Source: Helicobacter sp. 11S02629-2 (GTDB lineage: Bacteria > Campylobacterota > Campylobacteria > Campylobacterales > Helicobacteraceae). From it: a DNA stretch of 64,000 bases. A program made the translations under genes and the position numbers. Location of the stretch: assembly GCF_002272875.1 (NCBI RefSeq), contig NZ_MLAN01000004.1, positions 89,387-153,386 of the forward strand. The letters are read 5' to 3'. Numbering within the stretch: position 1 is the stretch's first letter; every line of letters starts with the position of its first letter. Under the pieces are notes generated by a model. It had not been told where the DNA came from, searched no databases, and saw only the letters and a list, made by a program, of their open reading frames with translations. Positions 45,607 through 54,955 of the stretch are shown piece by piece.

Positions 45607-45893
45607 AAGATGTAGTCCTTCAGACTTTAAACGAGCTTGAAAATGCAGTAGATGAAAGAGGCTATCAAGATATAGGTATTAATGCTAATGCTGGTGAAGC
45701 GGAGTTCTTACACGCCTTAAAAGAAAGACTTTTTGTGCTATTTGAAGGCATAAAACCTAGTAGTGATGATGATGAGATAATAGAGATACAAACTAATGAT
45801 AGAGTAAAGCTTAATATGATATGCAACTTTTTGCAGTTTCAACTAGCTTTGATTGATGCAAGATTAGAGTTAATAGAAGGTAGTAATAAATAA
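45597..45893 (+). CDS. CiaD-like domain protein
   Basis: A 98-residue acidic protein: MELKDVVLQTLNELENAVDE, then AEFLHALKERLFVLFEGIKP, an acidic linker and NMICNFLQFQLALIDARLEL. This three-helix arrangement resembles the CiaD-like domain found in small Campylobacterota proteins, but I assign it from memory of the pattern. It is last in the leuD-leuB unit, before an AGATTC-core hairpin. No enzymatic motif is seen. Confidence 0.5.
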   Translation: MELKDVVLQTLNELENAVDERGYQDIGINANAGEAEFLHALKERLFVLFEGIKPSSDDDEIIEIQTNDRVKLNMICNFLQFQLALIDARLELIEGSNK

Positions 45894-45914
45894 TAAAAAA
45901 AGAAAGTATTGAAA

Positions 45915-45949
45915 TATAGAATCTAAAACTATAAAAATTAGATTCTATA
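45915..45949. terminator. AGATTC-core hairpin after the leu unit
   Basis: TATAGAATCTAA (45915-45926) pairs exactly with TTAGATTCTATA (45938-45949) over an 11-base loop. It sits between convergent transcription units. Confidence 0.6.
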
Positions 45950-46043
45950 AAACTAGAAAAGTTTTTTTAATATTTGATTTCTTTATCATGCATTCTGTAC
46001 TTCTAGCACATGAGACAAAAACTACCTATAAAAACGATCTTTT

Positions 46044-46418
46044 TTACTTTTTAGACTTTCTAGCCCTTTCTCTAGCCTCTCTTTTTTCTAAGGCTTCATT
46101 TTGAAGTCTTATAGCCTCTTTATATTTAGGCTGCTCACGTAAAGAATCCATATCTTTTTTTAGTCTTTTATAAGCCTTATAGACATTTAAGATAGCTGCT
46201 GCCACGCCATAAACTAGCCCTATAACTATAAACCACTTCCAGTCAGTGAGTTTATAAAGAGCATAGCCTATGCCTAGCCCTATAAGCACAGCCACGACCA
46301 TGGATATGCCAAGGCTTGCATTATAAGCGTTACTTACTAGTGAGTACCACTTAGTGCCTTCCATATCAGAGTTAGGCACACTTTTATTAGTAGTATTAGA
46401 ATCTTTAGGACTAGGCAC
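46044..46418 (-). CDS. AtpZ/AtpI-like membrane protein
   Basis: A 124-residue protein. A polar start is followed by two membrane helices (SLGISMVVAVLIGLGIGYAL and WFIVIGLVYGVAAAILNVYK) joined by a short loop with LTDWK, and then a long charged helix. This is the plan of AtpZ/AtpI proteins, which pair with F-type ATPase genes in other bacteria. Here it follows hemL, as in related species. Its role in magnesium transport or ATPase assembly is only inferred from the family. Confidence 0.65.
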   Translation of the reverse strand: MPSPKDSNTTNKSVPNSDMEGTKWYSLVSNAYNASLGISMVVAVLIGLGIGYALYKLTDWKWFIVIGLVYGVAAAILNVYKAYKRLKKDMDSLREQPKYKEAIRLQNEALEKREARERARKSKK

Positions 46419-46429
46419 TAAGATAGCCT

Positions 46430-47749
46430 TTAAGCATCATGTTTTATCTCTTTTAGGGCATCATTTGACTTAACTATGACTTCATCCATCATAGCTTCAT
46501 TCATAGGGGCGCATATAAAGCTAGTTTCAAACTGGCTAGGTGCAAAGTAAACACCACGATCTAGCATCTTAGCATGCCATCTTGCATAAAGCTCAGTATT
46601 AGATTCTAAGGCTTCTTTAAAGTTAGTTACAGGTTTGTCATTAAAGAAAAAGCCAAACATCGACCCTCTTACTTCAGTTTGCAAACTAAAGCCATTACTC
46701 TTAGCACCCTCTTTAAGCCCAGTAACTAGCCTAGTAGCCAAGCTTTCTAGCCTTTCATAAAGAAGACCATCATCTTGCCTTATTATTGCTAGGCTCATAA
46801 GTCCTGCACCTACTGCTATAGGATTCCCACTTAAAGTACCTGCTTGATACACCCCACCAACTGGACTAAGAAGCTTCATGATGTGATCACCACCTCCAAA
46901 GCAAGCTAGTGGAAAACCTCCACCTATAACTTTGCCAAAGGTATATAAGTCAGCTTCTACTCCATAAAACTCATAGCTTCCTCTAAGACCTGCTCTAAAG
47001 CCACTCATGACTTCATCTAAGATTAAGACTATGTTGTGTTTGGTGCAAAGTTCACGTAGCTCTAATAAAAACTCTTTTTTAGCTGGGACTAAGCCCATGT
47101 TGCCTGCTATTGGCTCTATTATGACGCAGCCTATGTTTTTACTTAGCCTTAAGGCTTCTTTAAAAGATTCTATAGAGTTATACTCTGCAACTATAGTGTG
47201 CTTTGCCACATCTTCTGGCACACCTAGAGAGCTAGTAGCCCCAAAAGTTGCTAGACCGCTTCCAGCCTTAACTAAGAGGCTATCACTATGTCCATGATAG
47301 CAGCCGCTAAACTTTACTATATCATCTTTACCACTATAAGCACGTGCAAGCCTTATAGCACTCATAGTGGCTTCTGTGCCTGAGTTTACAAAGCGTACTT
47401 TTTCTAAGCCCGGTATTAGCAAAACTAGCTCTTTTGCCAAGGCGGTTTCTAGCTCAGTTGGTGCACCAAAGCTAAAACCATTTTGCATGATTTCATGTAA
47501 GCACTTTAAGACACTAGGATGTGCATGACCAAGGATTAAAGGACCATAGCTTTGCACAAAGTCTAAATAAGTGTTATTGTCTTCATCACTTAGGTAAGCG
47601 CCCTCTCCTTTTTTTATAAAGCGAGGTGTCCCACCTACAGCACCAAAAGCACGAACTGGAGAGTTAACACCACCGGGTATTACTTGCTTTGCTTCATTAA
47701 AGTCATTAATGCTATGAAGGATATGCTGTTTTGAAAAGTCTTTATACAC
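46430..47749 (-). CDS. hemL: Glutamate-1-semialdehyde 2,1-aminomutase
   Basis: HemL makes 5-aminolevulinate, the tetrapyrrole precursor, in the C5 heme route. The 439-residue PLP protein shows [61 protein letters not shown]-Lys in [16 protein letters not shown] and [10 protein letters not shown]. It is slightly longer than the E. coli enzyme. The start overlaps the upstream dehydrogenase stop by one base. Confidence 0.97.
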   Translation of the reverse strand: MYKDFSKQHILHSINDFNEAKQVIPGGVNSPVRAFGAVGGTPRFIKKGEGAYLSDEDNNTYLDFVQSYGPLILGHAHPSVLKCLHEIMQNGFSFGAPTELETALAKELVLLIPGLEKVRFVNSGTEATMSAIRLARAYSGKDDIVKFSGCYHGHSDSLLVKAGSGLATFGATSSLGVPEDVAKHTIVAEYNSIESFKEALRLSKNIGCVIIEPIAGNMGLVPAKKEFLLELRELCTKHNIVLILDEVMSGFRAGLRGSYEFYGVEADLYTFGKVIGGGFPLACFGGGDHIMKLLSPVGGVYQAGTLSGNPIAVGAGLMSLAIIRQDDGLLYERLESLATRLVTGLKEGAKSNGFSLQTEVRGSMFGFFFNDKPVTNFKEALESNTELYARWHAKMLDRGVYFAPSQFETSFICAPMNEAMMDEVIVKSNDALKEIKHDA

Positions 47750-48696
47750 TACTTGCCTCCTAGATAGTCTTTGATATTTGCCACAACTGAAGCAATAAGA
47801 GTGTTTTTAGAATCTTCATAAGCCCATGCAACATGAGGAGTAAGCAAAAGCTTATTTTTATCCTTAGAGTTAAAAAGCTCATTAAACACATGGTTTTTTT
47901 CCATAGGCTCTTTTTCTAGCACGTCAGCACCAAAGAAGATATTTCTTTTTTTAATCTCACTAGCTAGATCTTTTTCATTAACGATTCCACCACGACCAAG
48001 GTTTAAAAGCACTGCATTTTCTTTTAGTAAGGCTAGTTCGTTTTTAGAGATTAGATTCTTAGTTGTTTCATTTAATGGTGCATGGATAGAGATGATATCA
48101 CTAGTGCTTAGCAAGTCTTTTAAGCTTTTATTAGGATAGCTAGCGTGCGTGTTTTTACCACTAGTTGAGTAGTGACTTACTTTTGCACCAAAAGTAGTGG
48201 CTATCTTTGCTACTTCATGACCTATGCTTCCAAGTCCTATTATCCCCCATTCTTTGTTGTTAATATCTTGTAAAGGAAAGTCTAGGTTGCAAAAGATCTC
48301 ACTTTCTTCCCACTGCTTACTTGAAACATAGTGTGAGTAGTATGAAAGCTGACCTAAAAGCCCTAAAGCTAACATAAAAGTGTGTTGGGCTACTGACTTA
48401 GTAGAGTAGCCTGCTACGTTTTTTACAGCTATGCCTAGCTCTTTGCAGACATCTAAGTCCACGTTGTTAGTACCAGTGGCTGAAACGCAGATTAATTTAA
48501 GGTTAGGAAGCTGCTTTAAGGTATCTTTTCTTAACTCTACTTTATTAGTTATAACTATAGTGGCGTCTTTACATCTTGAAAGCACATCTTCATTTTTAGT
48601 TATGTCATAAAAGACACTCTCAAAGCCTTCTATGTTAAATAGACTTTTATCAAACTGCCCTAAGGTTAAAGCATCAAGCATTACTAACTTTTTCAT
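47749..48696 (-). CDS. D-2-hydroxyacid dehydrogenase family protein
   Basis: A 315-residue NAD-dependent dehydrogenase. The NAD loop is [21 protein letters not shown], and the active-site residues are Arg in [11 protein letters not shown], Glu in DVLEKEPM and His in LLTPHVAWA. Unlike serA there is no ACT domain. It resembles H. pylori HP0096. The substrate (such as a 2-hydroxy acid, hydroxypyruvate or glycerate) cannot be told from sequence. It is the first gene of the unit with hemL. Confidence 0.85.
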   Translation of the reverse strand: MKKLVMLDALTLGQFDKSLFNIEGFESVFYDITKNEDVLSRCKDATIVITNKVELRKDTLKQLPNLKLICVSATGTNNVDLDVCKELGIAVKNVAGYSTKSVAQHTFMLALGLLGQLSYYSHYVSSKQWEESEIFCNLDFPLQDINNKEWGIIGLGSIGHEVAKIATTFGAKVSHYSTSGKNTHASYPNKSLKDLLSTSDIISIHAPLNETTKNLISKNELALLKENAVLLNLGRGGIVNEKDLASEIKKRNIFFGADVLEKEPMEKNHVFNELFNSKDKNKLLLTPHVAWAYEDSKNTLIASVVANIKDYLGGK

Positions 48697-48848
48697 AAGC
48701 GTCCTTTTATATTGGATTTGATTCTGACTTTATTTTACCTATATATTACCCACATACATAGTGTGATTTATAAATTCCACACTTTTGGAATCTACTTTTA
48801 ACTAAATGCTAACATGCCTTAATATTTGACTGCCTCAAAAAGGCCAAA

Positions 48849-50288
48849 CTAAGACTTAAGCTCGCCTCTTTTTTTCTTTCTTTTATGCTGTAAGTAATAG
48901 CCTATATAGCAAATAGCAGTAAAGACTATAGTTCCATAGATAGCATATCTTTGCTCAGCATCATACATAGACCCAATAATTGAAGCTGCACAAAGCACTA
49001 GGGCGATTATTGGCGTATAGGGCATAAAAGGAGTTTTGTAAGGAAGGGAGTTAAGGTCGCCTCCACTTCTTACAAAGTGGCGTCTAAAGTTAAGCTGGGA
49101 TAAACTTATAGCCATCCAAGTGACTATGGCAGTAAAGCCACTTATGTTAATTAAAAGCTTAAATATAGTCTCTGGCTCATAGACTTTAGAAAGAAGGGCG
49201 ATTATCCCTCCTATCATAGAAACTATAACTGCAACTACTGGAATCCCGCGTTTGTTTACATAGGCAAAAATAGGCGGTATAGTCTTTTTCTCTCCTAATG
49301 CATAAAGCATCCTAGCACTTGCATAAAGCCCAGAGTTACTAACTGAAAATATAGCCATGATAATGACAAAGTTCATAATATCAGGCGCATATGGAATCCC
49401 AATATCACTAAGGACTGTAACAAAAGGACTTTGAGATGAAGAAGCCTCTTTACTAGGAAGTAAAGTAGCTATAATGAAAATAGACCCTACAAAAAAGACT
49501 ACTAGTCTCCATAAAGTCGCATTAATCGCAGCAGGCATGGCTTTTTGTGGATTTTTGGTCTCGCCTACTGCTACACCTATAACCTCAGTGCCAGAAAAAG
49601 CAAAGTTAACCGCCAAGATTACCACTAAAACCGCACTTATGCCATGCGGAAAGATTCCATCTTTATAAAAGTTAGCAAAGGTATAGCTAAAACTGAAATC
49701 ATGAGTTATAAACCTATGTGCTATAGCCACTATGCCTATAACTAAAAAGATGATAACTACAGCTACTTTTATAGATGAGAAGATAAACTCACCCTCACCA
49801 AAGATTTTAACTGTATAGATATTTAAAGCAAAGATTATGATTCCAAAGATTAATGCAAAGACCCAAACATCTATATGGGGAAACCACCTCTGCATCAAAA
49901 AGCCTACAGCGGTAAACTCACCTCCTAAAGCAGCAACCCAAGTAAGCCAATAAAGCCACGCTACAACATAGCCCGTGCTTGGACTTATAAATCTATGTGC
50001 ATACTCACCAAAGCTAGAAGTGTGGGGAAGATAAGAGCTAAGCTCTCCAAGAGATAACATAACTGAATAGATGATAATAGCCCCTAAAAAGTAAGCTATG
50101 ATAGTACCTACAGGACCAGCTTGGAAGAGGTTTTCTCCGCTTGCTACAAAAAGCCCTGTGCCTATAACGCCTCCAAAGGCTATCATCATTAAATGTCTTT
50201 TGGTAAGACTTCTTTTAAAGGAATCTTGTGCTGTAAAGTCTTTAATCTTTTGATTAGAGTAGTCCTTCTTCCTTTGCTCCTTCTCCAT
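48849..50288 (-). CDS. Amino-acid permease, APC family (copy 1)
   Basis: A 479-residue transporter with 12 membrane helices. The amino-acid permease signature at the start is RHLMMIAFGGVIGTGLFVAS, followed by FAFSGTEVIGVAVGETKNPQKAMP. The protein resembles LysP/RocE-type basic amino-acid permeases (H. pylori HP1017). A second gene of the same length lies 83 bases upstream on the same strand, so the pair arose by tandem duplication. Substrate is not determined by the sequence. Confidence 0.85.
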   Translation of the reverse strand: MEKEQRKKDYSNQKIKDFTAQDSFKRSLTKRHLMMIAFGGVIGTGLFVASGENLFQAGPVGTIIAYFLGAIIIYSVMLSLGELSSYLPHTSSFGEYAHRFISPSTGYVVAWLYWLTWVAALGGEFTAVGFLMQRWFPHIDVWVFALIFGIIIFALNIYTVKIFGEGEFIFSSIKVAVVIIFLVIGIVAIAHRFITHDFSFSYTFANFYKDGIFPHGISAVLVVILAVNFAFSGTEVIGVAVGETKNPQKAMPAAINATLWRLVVFFVGSIFIIATLLPSKEASSSQSPFVTVLSDIGIPYAPDIMNFVIIMAIFSVSNSGLYASARMLYALGEKKTIPPIFAYVNKRGIPVVAVIVSMIGGIIALLSKVYEPETIFKLLINISGFTAIVTWMAISLSQLNFRRHFVRSGGDLNSLPYKTPFMPYTPIIALVLCAASIIGSMYDAEQRYAIYGTIVFTAICYIGYYLQHKRKKKRGELKS

Positions 50289-50371
50289 TACCTACCTTTA
50301 AAAGTTCAAATTGGCTTGCATTATATAGAAAAGATTCTAAAAAGATGAAAATCTATGCACAAGACCCATGC

Positions 50372-51811
50372 CTACACTCTATCTTTTTTTCCAAACTTGG
50401 TTTGTGCAAAGTAGCCTATAAGACAAACTATACTAAAGCCTATAGTTGCATAAATAGCATATCTTTGCTCAACATCAAAAAAAGACCCAACTATCGCTGC
50501 AAGGCATAAAATGATGGCAATTATGGGAGTATAAGGCATAAAAGGAGTTTTATAAGGCAAGGACTTTATGTCTCCTCCTTCACGCACAAACTTACGCCTA
50601 AAGTTAAGCTGAGATAAGCTTATAGCCATCCATGCTATAAGGGTTGCAAACCCACTTACATTAATCAAAAGTAAAAATACACTTTCAGGTTCATAGATCT
50701 TAGATAAGAGGGCTAAGATACCTCCTATCATGGAGAATATCACTCCATAAATCGGTATACCTCTCTTAGTAGTCTTACCAAAAAAAGCAGGGATGGTTTT
50801 TTTCTTACTTAGAGTAAAAAGCATCCTAGAGCTTGCCCAAAGCCCAGAGTTAGCCACTGAAAATATAGCCATAATAATAACAAAGTTCATAATATCAGCC
50901 GCATATGGAATCCCAACATCACTTAGCACACTAACAAAAGGGCTTTTAGTAACTGCTGCTTCACTAGAAGGTAGTAAGGTAGCTATCACAAAAACTGAGC
51001 CTATAAAAAAGACAGCTAGGCGCCATAAGGTTGCATTAATAGCTGAAGGCATGACTTTTTGAGGATTCTTAGTCTCACCTATAGCTACGCCTATAGATTC
51101 AGTCCCAGAAAAGGCAAAAGTAACTGCTAGGATGACCATTAAAACAGCACTTAGTCCATGAGGAAAAACTCCATCTTTATAAAAGTTAGCAAAGGTATAG
51201 CTAAAACTAAAATCATGAGTTATAAGCTTATGCACTATTGCTACTACACCTATTATAAGAAAGGCTATCACTGCTATAACTTTTACAAAAGAAAAGATAA
51301 ACTCTCCCTCTGCAAAAAGCTTTACTGTGAATATATTTAATAAAAATATGATGATTCCAAAGATTAGTGCAAACACCCAAACATCAATGTAGGGAAACCA
51401 CCTTTGCATCAAAAAGCCTATAGCTGTGAACTCACTCCCTATGGCCACTATCCAGTTAAGCCAGTAAAGCCACACCACCACGTAGCCAACACTAGGAGAG
51501 ATAAAGTTATGTGCATACTCTCCAAAACTAGAACCATTAGGAAAATAAGAGCTTAACTCCCCAAGACTAAGCATAACTGTATAGATGATAAGTGCACCTA
51601 CAGCGTAAGATATAAGTGCACCTAGTGGACCAGCTTGAGAAAGATTATCCCCGCTTGCGACAAAAAGCCCTGTGCCTATAACGCCTCCAAAAGCTATCAT
51701 CATAAGATGACGTTTTGTTAGTTTGCGCTGTAAGTTACTATCTTGTGTAGTATCATTTTTAAGGCTTTCTATACTTGTGTGTTTTTTCCCTGCAGCGTTA
51801 TTGCTTCCCAA
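50372..51811 (-). CDS. Amino-acid permease, APC family (copy 2)
   Basis: Another 479-residue 12-helix permease with RHLMMIAFGGVIGTGLFVAS and FAFSGTESIGVAIGETKNPQKVMP. The two copies share most helices and the ending NLPYKTPFMPYTPII-type phrase (SLPYKTPFMPYTPIIA). They differ mainly in the polar N-terminus and loops. Copy 2 is upstream and likely transcribed first. Substrates may differ; LysP-like is a family inference. Confidence 0.85.
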   Translation of the reverse strand: MGSNNAAGKKHTSIESLKNDTTQDSNLQRKLTKRHLMMIAFGGVIGTGLFVASGDNLSQAGPLGALISYAVGALIIYTVMLSLGELSSYFPNGSSFGEYAHNFISPSVGYVVVWLYWLNWIVAIGSEFTAIGFLMQRWFPYIDVWVFALIFGIIIFLLNIFTVKLFAEGEFIFSFVKVIAVIAFLIIGVVAIVHKLITHDFSFSYTFANFYKDGVFPHGLSAVLMVILAVTFAFSGTESIGVAIGETKNPQKVMPSAINATLWRLAVFFIGSVFVIATLLPSSEAAVTKSPFVSVLSDVGIPYAADIMNFVIIMAIFSVANSGLWASSRMLFTLSKKKTIPAFFGKTTKRGIPIYGVIFSMIGGILALLSKIYEPESVFLLLINVSGFATLIAWMAISLSQLNFRRKFVREGGDIKSLPYKTPFMPYTPIIAIILCLAAIVGSFFDVEQRYAIYATIGFSIVCLIGYFAQTKFGKKDRV

Positions 51812-51923
51812 CTTCTACCCTTATAAAACTTAAACTATAAAATACGTGAATGTAAAAACATTATATAAAAAAGATTCTAAAACTAACTAGGCTAGATAAG
51901 ATTCTACTTAAAATCTTAGCTAG

Positions 51924-52979
51924 CTATAAAAGCCTGCCATTAAGACTAGGAATCTTACAAACTTCATAGGTTTTAAAAGTAGCTATACGCCCTTTTGCAG
52001 TTCTTTCCAAAAAGCCATTAGCTAGCAAATAAGGCTCTATAACATCTTCGATAGTGCCTTCATCTTCACTCATAAAAGCAGCGATAGCACTTAGACCTAT
52101 GGGGCGATTTTGTGCATTAGCAAGTAAGGTTAGATACTTTAAGTCTAGCTCATCAAATCCTAGCTCATTAACCCCTAACTCATCTAAGGCGTGGCGTGCT
52201 AAGTCATAGTCTATACTATCTTTTTCAGCAACATCAGCATAGTCTCTTATACGCCTTAAAAGCCTTAAAGCTATACGTGGTGTGCCACGTGATCTTTTTG
52301 CTATCTCGCTTGCTGCTTTAGAATCTATTGCCTTATTAAGCTTGATGCTAGCTTTTTCTATGATAAGGCTTAACTCATCTTGATTGTAAAACTGCATCCT
52401 AAAGTTCATGCCAAATCTATCCCTTAGCGGATTAGAAAGCATGCCCGCCCTTGTAGTAGCACCTATTAAGGTAAAAGGAGCAAGGTCTATCTTTATAGTC
52501 TGGGCAGCTGGGCCACTGCCTATGATGATATCAAGCCTATAGTCTTCCATAGCCGGATAAAGTATCTCTTCTATAGCTGGGCTTAAGCGGTGGATCTCAT
52601 CTATGAAAAGTATATCGCCTTCATTTAGATTAGTCATTATGGCTGCTAGGTCGCCTGACTTTTCTATCATGGGGGCGGCACTTACTTTTATGTTGGCATT
52701 CATCTCATTAGCCACTATGTAGCTAAGGGTAGTTTTACCAAGTCCTGGAGGGCCAAAAAAGAGGATATGATCTAGACACTCTGCTTTGTTATTCCCTTCT
52801 TTTTGACCTTTTTGACGTCTTTTTTTGGCAGCACTGATTGATACTTGGAGATTTTTTTTAATCTGTTCTTGCCCTATGAAGTCATCCCAAAGACTTGGGC
52901 GTAAAGTGCTTTCTTGCTCGCTTTCTAGTTTAGTGCTTTCAACTAGCTCATTTCTATCTATGATGGAAAGTTTTTCCAT
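51924..52979 (-). CDS. ruvB: Holliday junction branch-migration ATPase RuvB
   Basis: RuvB drives branch migration of Holliday junctions together with RuvA. The 351-residue protein has Walker [18 protein letters not shown], Walker [21 protein letters not shown], sensor [19 protein letters not shown] and a C-terminal winged helix ending [11 protein letters not shown]. There is a short Lys-rich insert ([12 protein letters not shown]) before the Walker A. Length is normal. Confidence 0.97.
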   Translation of the reverse strand: MEKLSIIDRNELVESTKLESEQESTLRPSLWDDFIGQEQIKKNLQVSISAAKKRRQKGQKEGNNKAECLDHILFFGPPGLGKTTLSYIVANEMNANIKVSAAPMIEKSGDLAAIMTNLNEGDILFIDEIHRLSPAIEEILYPAMEDYRLDIIIGSGPAAQTIKIDLAPFTLIGATTRAGMLSNPLRDRFGMNFRMQFYNQDELSLIIEKASIKLNKAIDSKAASEIAKRSRGTPRIALRLLRRIRDYADVAEKDSIDYDLARHALDELGVNELGFDELDLKYLTLLANAQNRPIGLSAIAAFMSEDEGTIEDVIEPYLLANGFLERTAKGRIATFKTYEVCKIPSLNGRLL

Positions 52980-53106
52980 GTCTTATCTCCTTGAAAGCAG
53001 CTTATATCTTTAAGGAGACAATTATAGCAGCCGCCAAATTAAGGTTCTTTTAAAAGTTTATCTGATATATTCTCAGTCTTTTTTTACTAAATAAAAGCTA
53101 CCAGAT

Positions 53107-53197
53107 GGACAGGTGGGTGAGTTGGCTTAAACCACATCCCTGCTAAGGATGCGTAGTCGCAAGATTACCGAGGGTTCGAATCCCTCCTTGTCCGCCA
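53107..53197 (+). tRNA. tRNA-Ser(GCU)
   Basis: Acceptor stem GGACAGG pairs with CTTGTCC (one G-T pair). Discriminator G and an encoded CCA end at 53197. The anticodon loop CTGCTAAG contains anticodon GCT, reading AGC/AGU serine codons. A long variable arm (TGCGTAGTCGCAAGATTACCG region) marks it as a class II tRNA, and the T arm is GGGTTCGAATCCC. It stands at the border of the decayed island to its right. Such genes often act as integration sites, but I found no second copy of its 3' end. Confidence 0.97.
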
Positions 53198-53223
53198 GTA
53201 TAAAATCCCCTTTAAACTTAATC

Positions 53224-53289
53224 TTAGCTTAAAACATCACGCAGGGCAACTTTGAAAATTAATAGTTGTATTATTAACTTCTTAGCCAT
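53224..53289 (-). CDS. Possible micro-peptide (21 aa)
   Basis: The minus strand has ATG (complement of 53287-53289) seven bases after an AAAGGAG ribosome site, and a frame to TAA. The product reads MAKKLIIQLLIFKVALRDVL plus S. It is short, basic and amphipathic, like Helicobacter type I toxins. There is little beyond the ribosome site to prove translation, so this is tentative. Confidence 0.3.
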   Translation of the reverse strand: MAKKLIIQLLIFKVALRDVLS

Positions 53290-53439
53290 CTTGTTTTACT
53301 CCTTTAATTTAAGATTCTATCTAGTTGATATAAAAACAATATAATTATATATTAAAATGATTATGAAGTTCAGGCTTTTTCATCATATGCATATAAAAAT
53401 ACTATAATATACGTGTATAAAATATAAAAAGGTTAAAAG

Positions 53440-53652
53440 ATGGATAAAGACGCACTAACTACTAGATTAATAGAGCTAGGTATAAGTAAAAAAGACTTCT
53501 CAGATTTAGCCAACATCTCTTATAACACAGTTAATAACTGGAATAATGATACTAAGCCAGTCCCTGCTTGGGTTGAACCCTTTTTATACTACTACGAGAG
53601 GGCTAAAAGGTTTGATGAGGTTATAGATATGCTTAAAAAGTATGGGGGATAA
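53440..53652 (+). CDS. Small helix-turn-helix protein (XRE-like)
   Basis: A 70-residue protein. The HTH is read as LGISKKDFSDLANISYNTVNNW followed by NNDTKPVPAWVEPFL and a helical tail. This is the plan of small phage-type regulators. The phrase P-x-W-V/A after the HTH recurs in the HTH protein on the minus strand at 54749-54955. An AT-rich promoter-like region (TATAAT-like TATAATATACG near 53403) and an AAAGG ribosome site precede it. It may control phage or island genes that are now lost. Confidence 0.6.
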   Translation: MDKDALTTRLIELGISKKDFSDLANISYNTVNNWNNDTKPVPAWVEPFLYYYERAKRFDEVIDMLKKYGG

Positions 53653-53778
53653 AGATATAAAAGATATTAAAAAACCATTAAAGCATCCTTTTCAAACCTG
53701 CTTAAGCCTCTTTTAGACTTTTACAACTACATAGCTAGATTAAAAGTACTACAAAATGGAGATCTTAAGCACTAGATT

Positions 53779-53967
53779 CTAAGCCACCTTAGCCCACGCG
53801 GGTATATCAGTGCAGATTCTTAGATCTTTTAGCTTTTTTAGTTGATTATCTAGGGCACTTGTATCTACCCCAAAGGGCGTGCAAGCTTCTAGCTCTATGG
53901 CTAGGTTTTCATTGGTGTTTGTGTCTTTTGGGTTATAACAAGCCTTTATACATATTGATGGTACAAA
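53779..53967 (-). pseudogene. C-terminal fragment of an unrecognised phage-type gene
   Basis: An open frame of 62 codons without a start codon ends at TAG (complement of 53779-53781). It reads ...NLAIELEACTPFGVDTSALD and then KLKDLRICTDIPAWAKVA. Two stop codons cut it on the 5' side exactly where the degenerate CRISPR repeat at 53970 begins. The composition resembles the neighbouring phage fragments. I cannot name the family. Confidence 0.4.
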
Positions 53968-53969
53968 TT

Positions 53970-54005
53970 ATTATAAGAATCCTCTAAAGTTCTATGTGTT
54001 ATAAC
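53970..54005 (+). repeat. Degenerate single CRISPR repeat (copy A)
   Basis: These 36 bases match the repeat unit of the array at 57775-58272 at about 30 positions, including the unbroken TCTAAAGTTCTATGTG. No second repeat lies at the expected 30-base distance on either side, so it is an isolated, aged copy 3.8 kb from the array. Confidence 0.65.
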
Positions 54006-54090
54006 AGGATTTGTCATGTATTCCCAGCCTTCTTTGTTATAAGAAGTTTGCAACGCTAGGACTTGGAGTTAGATAAAGCCAAGCTAACTT

Positions 54091-54255
54091 TTATAACTTT
54101 TCTTGCCTTATTGACCTCTTGGCCTGCTCTATTATATTTTCTGTTCTCTTATATAACCATATTATAAATCCTATATACCACTTAACTACATAAAAAGCCA
54201 TAACTAGCAACACAAGAAAAACCAAAAACACTATGTATGCAGTTACTATCCACAT
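54091..54255 (-). CDS. Small membrane protein (54 aa)
   Basis: The frame runs from ATG (complement of 54253-54255), six bases after AAAGGAG, to TAA. One long helix (VTAYIVFLVFLVLLVMAFYV) is followed by a second amphipathic stretch and a basic tail (RTENIIEQAKRSIRQEKL). The size fits small phage membrane or holin-like proteins, though no family is recognised. It lies between two gene fragments. Confidence 0.45.
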   Translation of the reverse strand: MWIVTAYIVFLVFLVLLVMAFYVVKWYIGFIIWLYKRTENIIEQAKRSIRQEKL

Positions 54256-54353
54256 ATTTTCTCCTTTTCACAACCTCTAGGACTTTTTAAAAAAATCCAT
54301 TCATCCTTTTAATCTTTATCATTACTATAAATACTACCTAAAAGAGCAAAAAG

Positions 54354-54689
54354 ATGCAAAGTGAACTAACCTTAAAACTAAAGCCAGACTTTGATGATCT
54401 AAGTAAAGCTATAAATAGAGTTACTAGGGCTACAGGGGCTAATCTAACTAATACTTTAAGCGATTCTATAAAGAAAGCTACTAGCAACTTAAATACTAAC
54501 TTAAGTTTACGCAATATCTTTTCTAAAGAAGTAGGAGAGCTAAACAAACGTAAAGCCCATTTAGGAACACCCCTTACTCCTCTAGCCCAGTCACTCACAC
54601 TTGATCTATCAACACCTATAGCTCTTTTAAAACACTTGCATCTAACATCTCTTGCCTTTAAATATGAAAATATTCTTAATTATAAATAA
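54354..54689 (+). CDS. Phage-like protein, N-terminal remnant
   Basis: A 111-residue frame starting MQSELTLKLKPDFDDLSKAI. It continues with a helical, Thr/Asn/Leu-rich stretch and then a proline-containing tail. The start pattern, a short strand followed by an amphipathic helix rich in Thr, is like the first residues of tail tape-measure proteins, and a similar piece occurs at 55968-56108. The 3' part probably reflects a fusion to other sequence after decay. Low certainty. Confidence 0.35.
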   Translation: MQSELTLKLKPDFDDLSKAINRVTRATGANLTNTLSDSIKKATSNLNTNLSLRNIFSKEVGELNKRKAHLGTPLTPLAQSLTLDLSTPIALLKHLHLTSLAFKYENILNYK

Positions 54690-54748
54690 AAGGGGGATGA
54701 ATGCATTTTAAACACATTTATACTTATTAAAATGGATACTTAAAGTTT

Positions 54749-54955
54749 TTACAACGATGCTAGTTTAGATTTAAGCTCTTCTAGCTCCTTTTCTTTTAAA
54801 AGAAGTGTAAACATAACGCTAGCCCACTTTGGAAGCTTCCCTTCCTCTCTAGCCCAAAGTCCTACAGTGTTTTCAGTAACTCCTATTTTTTTTGCCAGCT
54901 TCCTTTGTGTTATGCCCTCAGTTTCTAAAAGCTCTATTAAAGGTACAAAAAGCAT
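54749..54955 (-). CDS. Small helix-turn-helix protein (XRE-like)
   Basis: A 68-residue protein: MLFVPLIELLETEGITQRKL followed by AKKIGVTENTVGLWAREEGK, a clear HTH_3-type fold, then LPKWASVMFTLLLKEKELEEL. The ending is helical. It shares length and the LPxW-type phrase with the HTH protein at 53440-53652 but is on the other strand. Likely a phage or island regulator. Confidence 0.6.
   Translation of the reverse strand: MLFVPLIELLETEGITQRKLAKKIGVTENTVGLWAREEGKLPKWASVMFTLLLKEKELEELKSKLASL

Noticed and set aside
54892..54951. N-terminal 20 residues of the tail-like frame starting at ATG 54892
   Set aside because: This part overlaps the minus-strand HTH coding sequence and does not fit the phage protein; I start the remnant at 54952.
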